From Mycobacterium sp. 3519A (GTDB taxonomy: Bacteria > Actinomycetota > Actinomycetes > Mycobacteriales > Mycobacteriaceae), in assembly GCF_900240945.1 (NCBI RefSeq), contig NZ_OESG01000012.1:62001-126000 (forward strand): a stretch of 64,000 bases of DNA, in the 5' to 3' direction. The translations under genes were made by a program, and so were the position numbers. Shown here one piece after another: positions 26,241 through 35,163 of the stretch (position 1 is its first letter; each line of letters opens with the position of its first letter). A model generated the notes under the pieces. That model saw nothing but the letters and a program-made list of their open reading frames with translations, ran no database searches and was not told the DNA's origin.

Positions 26241-28223
26241 ATGAGTAGCGCAGTGTCCGAGGTGGGCAGTGGGTCGTCGACGCCCGACGAGCGCTCGCGC
26301 GAGGAGGCAACAGATGAGGCTGCGCAGGTGGCGACGGTCACCGATTTGCACGTCACGTTTCGCCGAAACGGCCGTGACGTACATGCGCTGCGCGGGGTAT
26401 CGCTGGAGATCGCCCCGGGCGAGATCCTCGGTTTGGTAGGCGAATCGGGGTCGGGTAAGAGCGTGCTCGGCTTCACCATGCTGGGCTTGTTGCCCCAGGC
26501 GCGGGTGCAGGGCTCGGTGGTCGTGACGGGCACCGACATGGTGACCGGTGATGCGAAGACCCTGCGTAAGGTTCGCCGCCTCGATCTAGGCGCGGTGTTC
26601 CAGGACCCGATGACGTCGTTGAACCCAACGAAGCGGATCGGCAAGCAGGTGGCCGAGGCCGCCGGCAGCGACGAGCAGGCGCTCAAGCTGCTGACGGCCG
26701 TCGGTGTCCCCGACCCCAAGCGGCGCTTGAAGGCGTATCCGCACGAATTGTCCGGCGGATTGCGGCAGCGCGTGATGATCGCGATCGCGATCGCCGGTGA
26801 CCCCGAGTTGATCATCGCCGACGAGCCCACCACCGCGCTCGACGTCACGGTGCAGGCGCAGGTGTTGCGGTTGCTGCTGCGACTGCGCGACGAGATCGGC
26901 TGCAGCATCGTGTTCATCACACACGACCTGGGTGTCGCGGCGCAGATCTCGGACCGCATCGCGGTGCTCTATGCCGGTCGCATCGCCGAGATCGGGCCTG
27001 CCGCCGACGTTCTCGGCAACCCCGCGCACCCCTACACACACGGGTTGCTGCGGTCACGACTGACGCTGGACACCGCCAGGCACCGCAAACTCGCCGCACT
27101 GGCCGGATCGGTGCCGAGCCCGGTCGCTCCGCTGCCCGGATGCGCGTTCGCGCCACGCTGTGTGCTGTCCACCCCAGCCTGCGAGACCACCCCGCCGGAT
27201 CCTGTCACCGTCGCACCGGACCACGTCAGCGCGTGCATCCTGCCGTTCGAAACCGTGTCCGCCGAACTCGGTTCGCGGCTCGCGACGAGTACCGCCGACG
27301 TGGCCGAGGACACGGCCGCCACCGAATCCGAAGAGCCACCCGTGGTGGTGCTGCACGACGTGGTCAAGGCGTTCGGGAAACTGCAAGCCCTGCGCGGGAT
27401 TTCGTTGACCGTCGGACACGGCGAATCCGTCGCGTTGGTGGGGGAGAGCGGATCGGGCAAGTCCACCCTCCTGCGCATCATCGCCGGGCTGGAGAATGCG
27501 ACCTCGGGTTCCGTGGCGCTCGCAGGTGATCAGCGACCGCAGATGGTGTTCCAGGACGCGGGCGCATCGCTGACGCCGTGGCTGTCGGTCGGCGAACTGA
27601 TCTCCGAACGGCTGCGCGGAAAAGGGTTGTCGCGCAGCCAAAGACAGGACGCGGTCGCCGAGGTGCTGCAGCGTGTCGGCCTGCCGCTGGACGTCGCGAA
27701 GTCGCGGGCGGGCCAGCTGTCCGGTGGACAACGGCAGCGGGTCTCGCTGGCAAGGGCGACGGTGGTGCCGCCGTCCGTGCTGCTGTGCGACGAACCGACC
27801 AGCGCGCTCGATGTCTCGCTGGCCGCTTCGGTGCTCAACCTCATCGGCGACCTTCGCAGCACTTTGGACATGTCCGTGGTGTTCGTGACGCACGACCTTT
27901 CGGTGGCCCGCGTGGTCGCCGACCGGATCGCGGTGATGTATCTGGGCCGCATCGTCGAGATCGGCCCGGCCGACGACGTCATCAACAACCCGGTGCACCC
28001 CTACACCAGGGCGCTGGTCGACTCCATCCCCGACCTCGGGCGTGAATCACGCGTGCTGCCAGGCGAACCCGCCAGCCCGCTGTCACCGCCGACCGGTTGC
28101 GCATTCCATCCGCGCTGCCCGATCGCCATCGACACCTGCGCCGACACCCAACTCGACGTCAGGCTCGAGGGTGAGCCGGGCCATCCGCATCAAGTGGCAT
28201 GTATCGAACGGAAGGCGAGCTGA
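26241..28223 (+). CDS. Fused ABC importer ATPase (DppD-DppF-like, two nucleotide-binding domains)
   Basis: 660 residues carrying two ATPase domains. Domain 1 (about 30-300) has Walker A GESGSGKS and signature LSGGLRQR; domain 2 (about 365-640) has GESGSGKS and LSGGQRQR. Each is followed by a peptide/nickel-type C-terminal tail with cysteines, GCAFAPRC and GCAFHPRC. Fusion of the D and F subunits is common in actinobacterial peptide/opine importers. It energises uptake with the two permeases and the lipoprotein downstream. The ribosome site is AGGAGCGG and operator O2 lies just upstream. It is the first gene of the long operon. Confidence 0.92.
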   Translation: MSSAVSEVGSGSSTPDERSREEATDEAAQVATVTDLHVTFRRNGRDVHALRGVSLEIAPGEILGLVGESGSGKSVLGFTMLGLLPQARVQGSVVVTGTDMVTGDAKTLRKVRRLDLGAVFQDPMTSLNPTKRIGKQVAEAAGSDEQALKLLTAVGVPDPKRRLKAYPHELSGGLRQRVMIAIAIAGDPELIIADEPTTALDVTVQAQVLRLLLRLRDEIGCSIVFITHDLGVAAQISDRIAVLYAGRIAEIGPAADVLGNPAHPYTHGLLRSRLTLDTARHRKLAALAGSVPSPVAPLPGCAFAPRCVLSTPACETTPPDPVTVAPDHVSACILPFETVSAELGSRLATSTADVAEDTAATESEEPPVVVLHDVVKAFGKLQALRGISLTVGHGESVALVGESGSGKSTLLRIIAGLENATSGSVALAGDQRPQMVFQDAGASLTPWLSVGELISERLRGKGLSRSQRQDAVAEVLQRVGLPLDVAKSRAGQLSGGQRQRVSLARATVVPPSVLLCDEPTSALDVSLAASVLNLIGDLRSTLDMSVVFVTHDLSVARVVADRIAVMYLGRIVEIGPADDVINNPVHPYTRALVDSIPDLGRESRVLPGEPASPLSPPTGCAFHPRCPIAIDTCADTQLDVRLEGEPGHPHQVACIERKAS

Positions 28224-28224
28224 G

Positions 28225-29091
28225 ATGGCGATCGCATTACCGGCAGGCGCGCTGACCCGGGGCCGCCTGCGCCTCCCGTCGCTGCCGAAATCCTCTCCGA
28301 TGGTGATGAACTGGGCCGCCGTCAGCCTGGTCTTCATCGTGACGATCGTCGCGGTCGCGGTGCCGCTGATCTCACCGCATGATCCGCTGGTGCCGGCGGG
28401 CATGCCGCTGCAGGCCCCCGGCAAGGGCGGTTTCCTGCTCGGCACGGACGCGATCGGCCGCGACATCTTCAGCCGCGTGCTGTACGGCGTGCGGGCCAGC
28501 TGGTTCGCGGCCCTGGTCGTGGTCGCGGTCGGGTTGCTGATCGGCGGGCTGGTCGGGCTCATCGCGGGGGCCACGGGTGGATGGCTCGACAGCCTGTTGA
28601 TGCGGATCACCGACGCGTTCCTGTCGCTGCCCGCCCCTGTGCTGGCGATCGCGGTGGTGGCCGCGCTCGGCCCCGGTTTCGTCCACACCCTGATCGCGGT
28701 GTCGATCGTGTGGTGGCCGTTCTACACCCGGCTGGTGCGGGGCGAGGTCGCTCGGCTGGCCGCCCGCCCGCACATCGAGGCCGCCCGGCTGGCCGGAGTC
28801 GGACCGATCCGACTGGCCACCCGACATCTGCTGCCCGGTGCGGTGCCCAACGCGTTGGTGGCGGCGAGCCTCGACATCGGCAACCTGATCCTCACGCTCG
28901 CGGCGCTGTCGTTCCTCGGGCTGGGTCAGGCGGCACCTGCCCCCGAGCTGGGTGCCGACACGGCGCGCAACCTGACGTACTTCCTGCAGCAGTGGTGGAT
29001 TCCGGTGATGCCCGGGGTGGCGGTGCTGGTCCTCGCGCTCGCGGCCAATCTCGCAGGCGACGGCCTGCGCAACCTGATGAAGACGAGTTAG
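28225..29091 (+). CDS. ABC importer permease, DppC-like
   Basis: 288 residues, start 1 bp after the ATPase stop. The N-terminal segment and the first membrane helix (about 25-50) are followed by FLLGTDAIGRDIFSRVLYG, a peptide/nickel permease hallmark, and a six-helix core with the cytoplasmic EAA-type loop AARLAGVGPIRLATRHLLPG that docks on the ATPase. It forms the pore with the next gene. Its usual order is after the B subunit; here the C-type permease comes first. Confidence 0.88.
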   Translation: MAIALPAGALTRGRLRLPSLPKSSPMVMNWAAVSLVFIVTIVAVAVPLISPHDPLVPAGMPLQAPGKGGFLLGTDAIGRDIFSRVLYGVRASWFAALVVVAVGLLIGGLVGLIAGATGGWLDSLLMRITDAFLSLPAPVLAIAVVAALGPGFVHTLIAVSIVWWPFYTRLVRGEVARLAARPHIEAARLAGVGPIRLATRHLLPGAVPNALVAASLDIGNLILTLAALSFLGLGQAAPAPELGADTARNLTYFLQQWWIPVMPGVAVLVLALAANLAGDGLRNLMKTS

Positions 29092-29099
29092 GCGTGGGC

Positions 29100-30104
29100 A
29101 TGCAGAAATTCATCCTGTACCGGGTGCTCGCGATGGCGGCGATCCTGGTCGCGTTGATCGCGGTCATGTTCATCCTGCAACACATCTCACCGCTGGATCC
29201 GGTGAAGGCGCAGCTCGGGGCGAACGCATCAGCCGATGCCGTTGCCGCCCGCAGACATGCGCTCGGCCTCGACCAGCCGATGATCAACCAGTTCTGGCAT
29301 TACCTGACCGGTGCGGTGCAGGGCAACCTGGGCCAGTCGTACCGCACCCGGCACGCGGTGAGCAGCGATCTGGGCGACTTCTTCCCCGCCACACTGGAAT
29401 TGGCGATGTACGGACTCGGCCTCGCGTTGATCCTGGCGGGGCTGCTGGCCTTCGGGACGACGTTGAAGTGGCCCGGCGCCTCCGTGTTGCGGGCGGTGCT
29501 GTTCACCGGAGCATCCGCACCGATGTTCCTGCTCGGCATCCTCGGGTTGATCGTCTTCTACCAGAAACTGGGCTGGGTGCCCGCCAACGGACGCATCAGC
29601 GTGCCGAATCCGCCGACCGGACCGACCGGGTTGCTGACGGTCGACGGGCTACTCGCGGGGCGGTTCGATGTGGTCACCGATGCGCTGCACCACCTCATCC
29701 TGCCCGCGGTGGTGATCGCGCTCGGCCCTGCGGTGGCGATCGGCCGTGTGCTGCGGTCCAGTCTGCTCACCGATATCGACAGCGACTATGCGAGAACCGC
29801 TCGCGCCAAGGGCCTTTCGGAGGGCCGCATCATGTTCGGCCATGTGCTGCGCAACTGCGTTGGCGGCGCGCTGGCGATGACCGGGCTCCAGGTGGGCCTG
29901 ATGTTCTCGGGCGTGCTGGTAGTCGAGCAGGTCTTCGGCTGGCCGGGCATCGGGCAATACATCGCGCAGAGCATCCCGGTGGCCGACTTCCCCGCGATCG
30001 CGGGCGTCACCTTGACGTTGGGCGTGCTCTACGTCGCCATCAACACGGCGGTCGACCTCTTGCAGGCGGCAGCCGATCCACGAATCGCGGTAGGAGGAGG
30101 TTAG
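29100..30104 (+). CDS. ABC importer permease, DppB-like
   Basis: 334 residues from ATG 29100, 8 bp after the DppC-like stop; a GTG two codons upstream is also possible. The N-terminal helix contains FILYRVLAMAAILVALIAVMF, then the periplasmic loop and HALGLDQPMINQFWHYLTGAVQGNLGQS, which is the B-type permease signature. The EAA-loop region DYARTARAKGLSEGRIMFGHVLRN follows, and five further helices are visible. It pairs with the preceding permease. RBS for the next gene, AGGAGGAGG, is embedded in the last codons. Confidence 0.88.
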   Translation: MQKFILYRVLAMAAILVALIAVMFILQHISPLDPVKAQLGANASADAVAARRHALGLDQPMINQFWHYLTGAVQGNLGQSYRTRHAVSSDLGDFFPATLELAMYGLGLALILAGLLAFGTTLKWPGASVLRAVLFTGASAPMFLLGILGLIVFYQKLGWVPANGRISVPNPPTGPTGLLTVDGLLAGRFDVVTDALHHLILPAVVIALGPAVAIGRVLRSSLLTDIDSDYARTARAKGLSEGRIMFGHVLRNCVGGALAMTGLQVGLMFSGVLVVEQVFGWPGIGQYIAQSIPVADFPAIAGVTLTLGVLYVAINTAVDLLQAAADPRIAVGGG

Positions 30105-30728
30105 GTGCCAACACAGCCACTGATCGTCGGCAACCCCGTGCTGGTGGTCGTCGACATCCAGCGAAGCGGCGCCATGCCCGTGTCGGAAGTGGGCATACCG
30201 CATATGCCCGGACATGCCGAGCGGGTAGCGCGCGCCGAGCAACTGGTTGCCGCGGCCCGCAGTGCCGGCATTCCGGTGGTGTTCTTCCAGGAGGTGCACC
30301 GCAACAGCGGGGTCGACTTCGGTCGCGAACTCGACGGCACCGAGGGTGTGCACTGCGTCGAAGGCCAACCAGGCACCGACCTCGAACTGCAACCGCAACC
30401 CGACGAGTTTCATATCGTCAAGCGGCGCTATTCCGGTTTCATCGGAACGGATTTCGAGATCGTGCTGCGCGGGCTGCAGGCATCTACGCTGATCCTGATC
30501 GGCGGCTTGACCGACGTCTGCGTGCACTACACGTTCGCCGACGCGCACCAGCGCGACTACTACGTGCGGGTGGTGACCGACTGTGTCGGCGGGTCGTCGC
30601 AATACCTGCACGACGCGGCGCTGGCCGCCATGGAGTACCTGCAGACCGGTGCCTGCCGCACCACCGAAGAAATACTGGCGGCCTTTGCCGAACTCGCACA
30701 ACCCGTCCTCGAAGGAGCAACCCAATGA
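30105..30728 (+). CDS. Isochorismatase-like cysteine hydrolase
   Basis: 207 residues; GTG start immediately after the permease stop with AGGAGGAGG upstream. The catalytic triad of the isochorismatase/N-carbamoylsarcosine amidase family is visible: Asp in VVVDIQRSG, Lys in VKRRYSGF, and the nucleophilic Cys in LTDVCVHYT. A cis-peptide bond follows IGGLT as in the family. The enzymes hydrolyse amides and ureides such as biuret, N-carbamoyl amines and ureidoacrylate. In this operon it could split a carbamoyl or ureido group, an inference. It sits between the permeases and the substrate-binding protein. Confidence 0.9.
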   Translation: MPTQPLIVGNPVLVVVDIQRSGAMPVSEVGIPHMPGHAERVARAEQLVAAARSAGIPVVFFQEVHRNSGVDFGRELDGTEGVHCVEGQPGTDLELQPQPDEFHIVKRRYSGFIGTDFEIVLRGLQASTLILIGGLTDVCVHYTFADAHQRDYYVRVVTDCVGGSSQYLHDAALAAMEYLQTGACRTTEEILAAFAELAQPVLEGATQ

Positions 30729-32305
30729 AAAAGCGACTACTGGCTCTTGCCGCGGCCGGTGCCGCCGTGGCGTTGACCCTGTCTGCCTGTGGCGGTTCGG
30801 ATTCCGGCTCGACCACACCCAACGCCGCGCCCACCGACAAGGTGCTGCACCTGTCCTTCCTTCAGGACCCCGGCCAGCCGCCGGACCCCGACGTCTACTA
30901 CGCGGGTCAGGGCCTGCTGCTGACCACCAACTTGTACGAGGGTCTGCTGCAGTACAAGGGCGGCACCGACAAGCGGGTGTTGGAACCGCTGCTGGCCACC
31001 GAGTGGAAAGCGTCGCCCGACAACAAGGTGTTCACCCTCAAGCTGCGCGAGGGCGTGAAATTCCACGACGGGACACCGTTCAAGTCGGACGCGGTGAAGG
31101 CGTCGTTCGACCGTCGGCTGGCCGTCAACGGCGGACCCGCGTACATGGTCAAGAACATCGAATCCGTGACCACACAAGGTGATTACGGCGTCACGATCAC
31201 GTTGAAGTCACCCAACTTCGAGTTCCTGGACTACCTCGCCTCGGCGTACGGGCCGCGGATGATGAGCCCGACCGGTCTGCAAAAATTCGGCGGCAGCGAC
31301 TTCGCGCAGAACTACCTGACCACCCATGACCTCGGCACCGGGCCGTACACGCTCACCGACGCACAGGTGGGTTCGCACTATTCGATGGCGTCGTTCCCCG
31401 ACTACTGGGGACCCAAGCCGTATTTCGAGAAAGTGGAGATGCCGGTGATCACCGACACCTCCGCGCAGCAATTGCAGTTCAACAACGGGCAATTGGCCGC
31501 GATCCTGCATGACCTGCCGTCCTCGGCGGTCGAGCAGTACATCAACAATCCGAAGTTCTCGCACTACTCGCTGCCGACGATGATGGCCAGCTTCCTCTAC
31601 GTCAACCCGAACAAGGGCATCATGAAGGACCAGGCCACCAGGACCGCAACACTGGACACCATCGACGTCGACCAGTTGGTCAAGCAGACATACTTCGGTC
31701 GCGGCAAGATCGGCGCCCAGATGTACCCGCCGTACGTGCTCGCCGCCGACTTCGCCAAGCAGAACCTGCACCACGACGCCTCGGCACTGACCAAGATCGC
31801 AGGCGGACTGCCGCCGGACCAGAAGGCGATCACCGTCGGCTACGACACCAGCAACCCCGACATGCAGCTGATCAGCAACCTGATCCAGACGCAGCTCGCG
31901 GCGGCGGGTCTGACCGTCAAGGTGCAGGGCTACCCGACCTCGGAGATCTACGGCTGGATCGGCACCGACATGCAGGCAGCGCCGGAGATCATGGTCAACC
32001 CGGTGTGGCCGGACTCACCGACGCCCTACACGTGGGGCCACATCTCCTGGGACAAGGACGGCGGGATCAACTACCTGGGTTGCTCGTCCCCGCGGGTGAG
32101 TTCGGCTCTGGCAGAAGGGTTGCCGACCGGTGCGCCGCAACCCTTCTCCGACGCCGGCGCGGCCGCCGAGGAAACCGGGTGCTGGCTGAACATCGCGGAC
32201 ACCGACGACTTCGTGGTCGCCCAGCCGTGGTTGAAGGGCGTCGAGCAGGCGCATGCGCTGTCGAACCCGAACTCGCTGCGGATCGCTGCGCTGTCCGTAG
32301 GGTGA
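30725..32305 (+). CDS. ABC importer substrate-binding lipoprotein (family 5)
   Basis: 526 residues from the ATG that overlaps the hydrolase stop (ATGA). A lipoprotein signal MKKRLLALAAAGAAVALT ends in the lipobox LSAC. The SBP_bac_5 domain begins with LLLTTNLYEGLLQYK and contains LLATEWKASPDNKVFTLKLREGVKFHDGTPF, the family signature, split here. The longer frame upstream is spurious. It captures the ligand outside the membrane for the importer encoded just before. Family 5 proteins bind peptides, nickel, opines and glycoside-like ligands; enzymes in the operon point to a purine ureide or related ring compound. Confidence 0.92.
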   Translation: MKKRLLALAAAGAAVALTLSACGGSDSGSTTPNAAPTDKVLHLSFLQDPGQPPDPDVYYAGQGLLLTTNLYEGLLQYKGGTDKRVLEPLLATEWKASPDNKVFTLKLREGVKFHDGTPFKSDAVKASFDRRLAVNGGPAYMVKNIESVTTQGDYGVTITLKSPNFEFLDYLASAYGPRMMSPTGLQKFGGSDFAQNYLTTHDLGTGPYTLTDAQVGSHYSMASFPDYWGPKPYFEKVEMPVITDTSAQQLQFNNGQLAAILHDLPSSAVEQYINNPKFSHYSLPTMMASFLYVNPNKGIMKDQATRTATLDTIDVDQLVKQTYFGRGKIGAQMYPPYVLAADFAKQNLHHDASALTKIAGGLPPDQKAITVGYDTSNPDMQLISNLIQTQLAAAGLTVKVQGYPTSEIYGWIGTDMQAAPEIMVNPVWPDSPTPYTWGHISWDKDGGINYLGCSSPRVSSALAEGLPTGAPQPFSDAGAAAEETGCWLNIADTDDFVVAQPWLKGVEQAHALSNPNSLRIAALSVG

Positions 32306-32309
32306 TCCG

Positions 32310-33116
32310 ATGGGAAAAGTACATCGGATCGTCCTGCTGACACTCGGCTGGGAGGAGTTGCCCAAAGCTGTCTCGGTTTACGGCACTCCTCCCGAGGAGA
32401 GGTTGCGCGAACCGGTGCCGGGTGTGCTGCTGCAGACCGACGGCGGCTGGGTACTGCTCGACACCGGTTTCAACACCGCGCTGATCCGGGATCCGGCCCT
32501 GTACCGGCGGTTCTATCCCTCGGGCGAGGACATCCCGGTGCTGCCGGGGCCCGGGGAGCCGATCGAACAGTCGCTGCACGACATCGGTATCGACATCGAC
32601 GACATCCACACCGTCGCGGTGAGCCACCTTCACCACGACCATGCGGGCGGACTGAAACTGTTCGCGGGCAAGGTTCCCGTGCACGCCCAGCGGCGCGAAC
32701 TGGAATACGGGCTGTCCAACCATCCGGAGCCCGAGCACAACGCCATCGCCAGGATCGATTTCGACGACCCACGCATCGAATGGCAACTGGCTGACGGCGA
32801 AGCCGAGATCGCACCGGGTATCACCGCGGTGCCCACGTACGGGCACACGCCGGGGCATCAGAGCTTCGTGGTCGAACTCGACGAATCGGTGGGCGGCGAT
32901 GGCTTCGTGTTCGCCTTCGACGCCGCCGATCTGACCGAGAACATCGAACACGAACTCGCGATCGGCGGTTACATCGGCGTGGAACCGGAGGAGACCATCG
33001 AACCGATCCGCAAGCTCAAGAAGCTGGCCAAAGAAAAGGGTTATCAACTGATTCCCGGTCACGACCCGCACGTGTGGCCCGAGCTGACCCGCCACTTCCA
33101 CGACAGATTCGCCTAG
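32310..33116 (+). CDS. MBL-fold hydrolase, N-acyl-homoserine lactonase-like
   Basis: 268 residues. The metallo-beta-lactamase motif is SHLHHDHAGG (His-x-His-x-Asp-His), later His residues lie in TYGHTPGHQS, Asp in FAFDAADLT and the last His in IPGHDPHVW, giving a full dimetal site. The N-terminal PGVLLQTDGGWVLLDTGF and length are those of AHL-lactonase-family proteins, which open lactone rings. In a ureide operon it more likely hydrolyses a ring or ester of the imported compound or a side product than a quorum signal; that is inference. It lies 4 bp after the lipoprotein gene. Confidence 0.88.
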   Translation: MGKVHRIVLLTLGWEELPKAVSVYGTPPEERLREPVPGVLLQTDGGWVLLDTGFNTALIRDPALYRRFYPSGEDIPVLPGPGEPIEQSLHDIGIDIDDIHTVAVSHLHHDHAGGLKLFAGKVPVHAQRRELEYGLSNHPEPEHNAIARIDFDDPRIEWQLADGEAEIAPGITAVPTYGHTPGHQSFVVELDESVGGDGFVFAFDAADLTENIEHELAIGGYIGVEPEETIEPIRKLKKLAKEKGYQLIPGHDPHVWPELTRHFHDRFA

Positions 33117-34414
33117 TGGACCTGGTCTTCCGCGCGCAGAGGGCGGTGGTCGACGGGGAAATACGCACGGCGGCGGTCGCGGTGTCCGACGGCGTGATCG
33201 CGGCCGTCGACGCGATCGACGTCGCATTCCCGGCGACCAGGCAGATCCGGTTGGCCGACTCGACGGTGCTGATGCCGGGCTTCGTCGACACCCATGTGCA
33301 CATCAACGACCCCGGCACCGACTGGGAGGGTTTCGACACGGCGACGTCGGCCGCCGCGGCCGCAGGCATCACCACACTCGTCGATATGCCCCTCGACAGT
33401 GATCCGGTGACCACCACTGTCGCGGCGCTGGACCGGAAACGTCTAGCTGCACAGGGCAACTGCGAGGTCGACGTCGCGTACTGGGGCGGTGTGGTGCCGG
33501 GCAACGCGGACGAACTCGGCGATCTGCTCGACGCCGGTGTGTGCGGCTTCAAGTGCTTCCTCGCCGATTCGGGTAACCCGAACTTTCCGCCGCTGGACGC
33601 CGACGAGTTTCGCAGCGCCGCAGCCCGCGTCGCGGCGTTGGACTCGGTGCTGCTGGTGCATGCCGAAAGCGAACACCTCGTCGCGCACAGCCCGGCGCCG
33701 GGTGGCCGCAGCTATGCGTCGTTCCTGTCGTCGCGGCCGGACGACTGCGAACTCGACGCGGTCGAACTGGTCATCGACACCGCCAGGCGCACCGGCGCCA
33801 GGATGCATGTGGTGCACGTGTCGAGCGCGCGTTCGCTGCCGATGTTGGCCGACGCCAAGCGGTCCGGGTTGCCCGTCACCGCCGAAACCTGCCCGCACTA
33901 CCTGACGTTCGCCGCCGAGGACATCCCCGACGGCGCAACGCAGTTCGCGGCCTGTCCGCCGATCCGCGATTCGGACAACCGCGAACTGCTGTGGCAGGGC
34001 GTTGCGGATGGGGTGCTGGACATGGTCGTGTCCGACCACTCGCCGTGCGCGCCGTCGATGAAGACCGACGGTGACTTCGGCACCGCATTCGGGGGCATCA
34101 GCTCGCTGCAGATCGGCCCGCGCGCGGTATGGACGCAGGCCGCGAGACGCGGATTCGGCATCGCGCACCTGAGCCGGTGGATGTCCGAAACACCGGCAGC
34201 CCTGGCCGGTTTCGACGACAGGGGCCGGATCGCCGTCGGACAGCGGGCCGATCTCTGCGTATTCGACCCCGACGCCGAACAGACCGTAGACGCCGGCGCA
34301 CTGCGGCACAGGCACGCCGTGACGCCCTACGACGGTGCCGTACTCCGCGGCGCCGCGGTGCAGACCTGGCTCGCGGGCCGGCTGATTTACGAGCGGGTGG
34401 GCCAGCCGGCGTGA
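33116..34414 (+). CDS. allB: Allantoinase
   Basis: 432 residues starting at the GTG that shares one base with the lactonase stop. It has the cyclic amidohydrolase plan: HxH in GFVDTHVHINDPG (His60, His62), the metal-bridging carboxylated lysine in GFKCFLAD (Lys146, same number as in E. coli AllB), then VHVSS, TCPHYL and VSDHSPC, which is the allantoinase form of the Asp motif. It opens the hydantoin ring of allantoin to allantoate. DHO and hydantoinase alternatives are less likely because SDHSPC and GFKCFL are allantoinase-like and allantoicase is two genes on. Confidence 0.92.
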   Translation: MDLVFRAQRAVVDGEIRTAAVAVSDGVIAAVDAIDVAFPATRQIRLADSTVLMPGFVDTHVHINDPGTDWEGFDTATSAAAAAGITTLVDMPLDSDPVTTTVAALDRKRLAAQGNCEVDVAYWGGVVPGNADELGDLLDAGVCGFKCFLADSGNPNFPPLDADEFRSAAARVAALDSVLLVHAESEHLVAHSPAPGGRSYASFLSSRPDDCELDAVELVIDTARRTGARMHVVHVSSARSLPMLADAKRSGLPVTAETCPHYLTFAAEDIPDGATQFAACPPIRDSDNRELLWQGVADGVLDMVVSDHSPCAPSMKTDGDFGTAFGGISSLQIGPRAVWTQAARRGFGIAHLSRWMSETPAALAGFDDRGRIAVGQRADLCVFDPDAEQTVDAGALRHRHAVTPYDGAVLRGAAVQTWLAGRLIYERVGQPA

Positions 34415-35163
34415 AGATCCTGCTGCTCAACCCCAACACGTCGGAGACGATGACAGCCGAGATCGCAGGGGCCGCTGCCGCGGCCGCCGCCGTCGGCACC
34501 GAGATCGTCACCCGTCATCCGCGTTTCGGCGCCGCGGCGATCGACTCGGCCGCCGAGAGTTATCTGTCCGCCGTCGCGGTGATGGACCTGGTGGCCACCA
34601 TGCTGGCCGCGGGCGAATTCGACTACCAGGCGGTGATTCTCGCCGGGTTCGGCGAGCACGGCAAGGACGCGCTGCAGGAGATGCTGGCCGTGCCCGTGCT
34701 CGACATCGCCGAGGCCGCCGCGCACGTCGCCCATCTGATCGGCAGGCGGTTCTCGGTGGTGACGACGCTGGCCCGGTCGATCCCGCCGATCGAGGACAGA
34801 TTGAAGCTCGCCGGACTCGATGCGCACTGCGCGTCGGTGCGGGCGTGCGGGCTTGGCACCGCGGAGGTGGATGCCGACCCCGCCGCCGCGGTTGCGGCGA
34901 TCGTCGACGAGGCGGCCAAGGCGATCACCGAGGACGGCGCGGACGTGGTGTGTCTCGGGTGCGCCGGGATGTCCGGTGTCACGGCCGCGATCACCGCCAA
35001 GCTGGGCGTGCCCGCGGTCGACGGGGTGGCTGCAGCGGTGGCATTGGCGCAGGCGCTGGTCGGACTCGGGCTGAACACCAGCAAGGTGGGCGCATACGCG
35101 GCCGGACCGGACAACCCGCGTAGCCACTGGCCGTTGTCGACGGCGCTGGGGTTGCAGACATGA
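34411..35163 (+). CDS. Asp/Glu racemase-superfamily protein, AMDase-like active site
   Basis: 250 residues, GTG overlapping the allantoinase stop. The fold matches hydantoin/allantoin racemases: ILLLNPNTSETMT at the N-terminus and the second catalytic Cys in VVCLGCAGMSG (Cys184). At the first catalytic position these racemases have Cys (Cys79 of HpxA, from memory), but here the segment reads ILAGFGEHG, with Gly79. Gly at the first and Cys at the second position is the arrangement of arylmalonate decarboxylase (Gly74/Cys188). It may therefore be a decarboxylase or one-base enzyme rather than a racemase. Both neighbours are ureide enzymes. Confidence 0.85.
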   Translation: MKILLLNPNTSETMTAEIAGAAAAAAAVGTEIVTRHPRFGAAAIDSAAESYLSAVAVMDLVATMLAAGEFDYQAVILAGFGEHGKDALQEMLAVPVLDIAEAAAHVAHLIGRRFSVVTTLARSIPPIEDRLKLAGLDAHCASVRACGLGTAEVDADPAAAVAAIVDEAAKAITEDGADVVCLGCAGMSGVTAAITAKLGVPAVDGVAAAVALAQALVGLGLNTSKVGAYAAGPDNPRSHWPLSTALGLQT

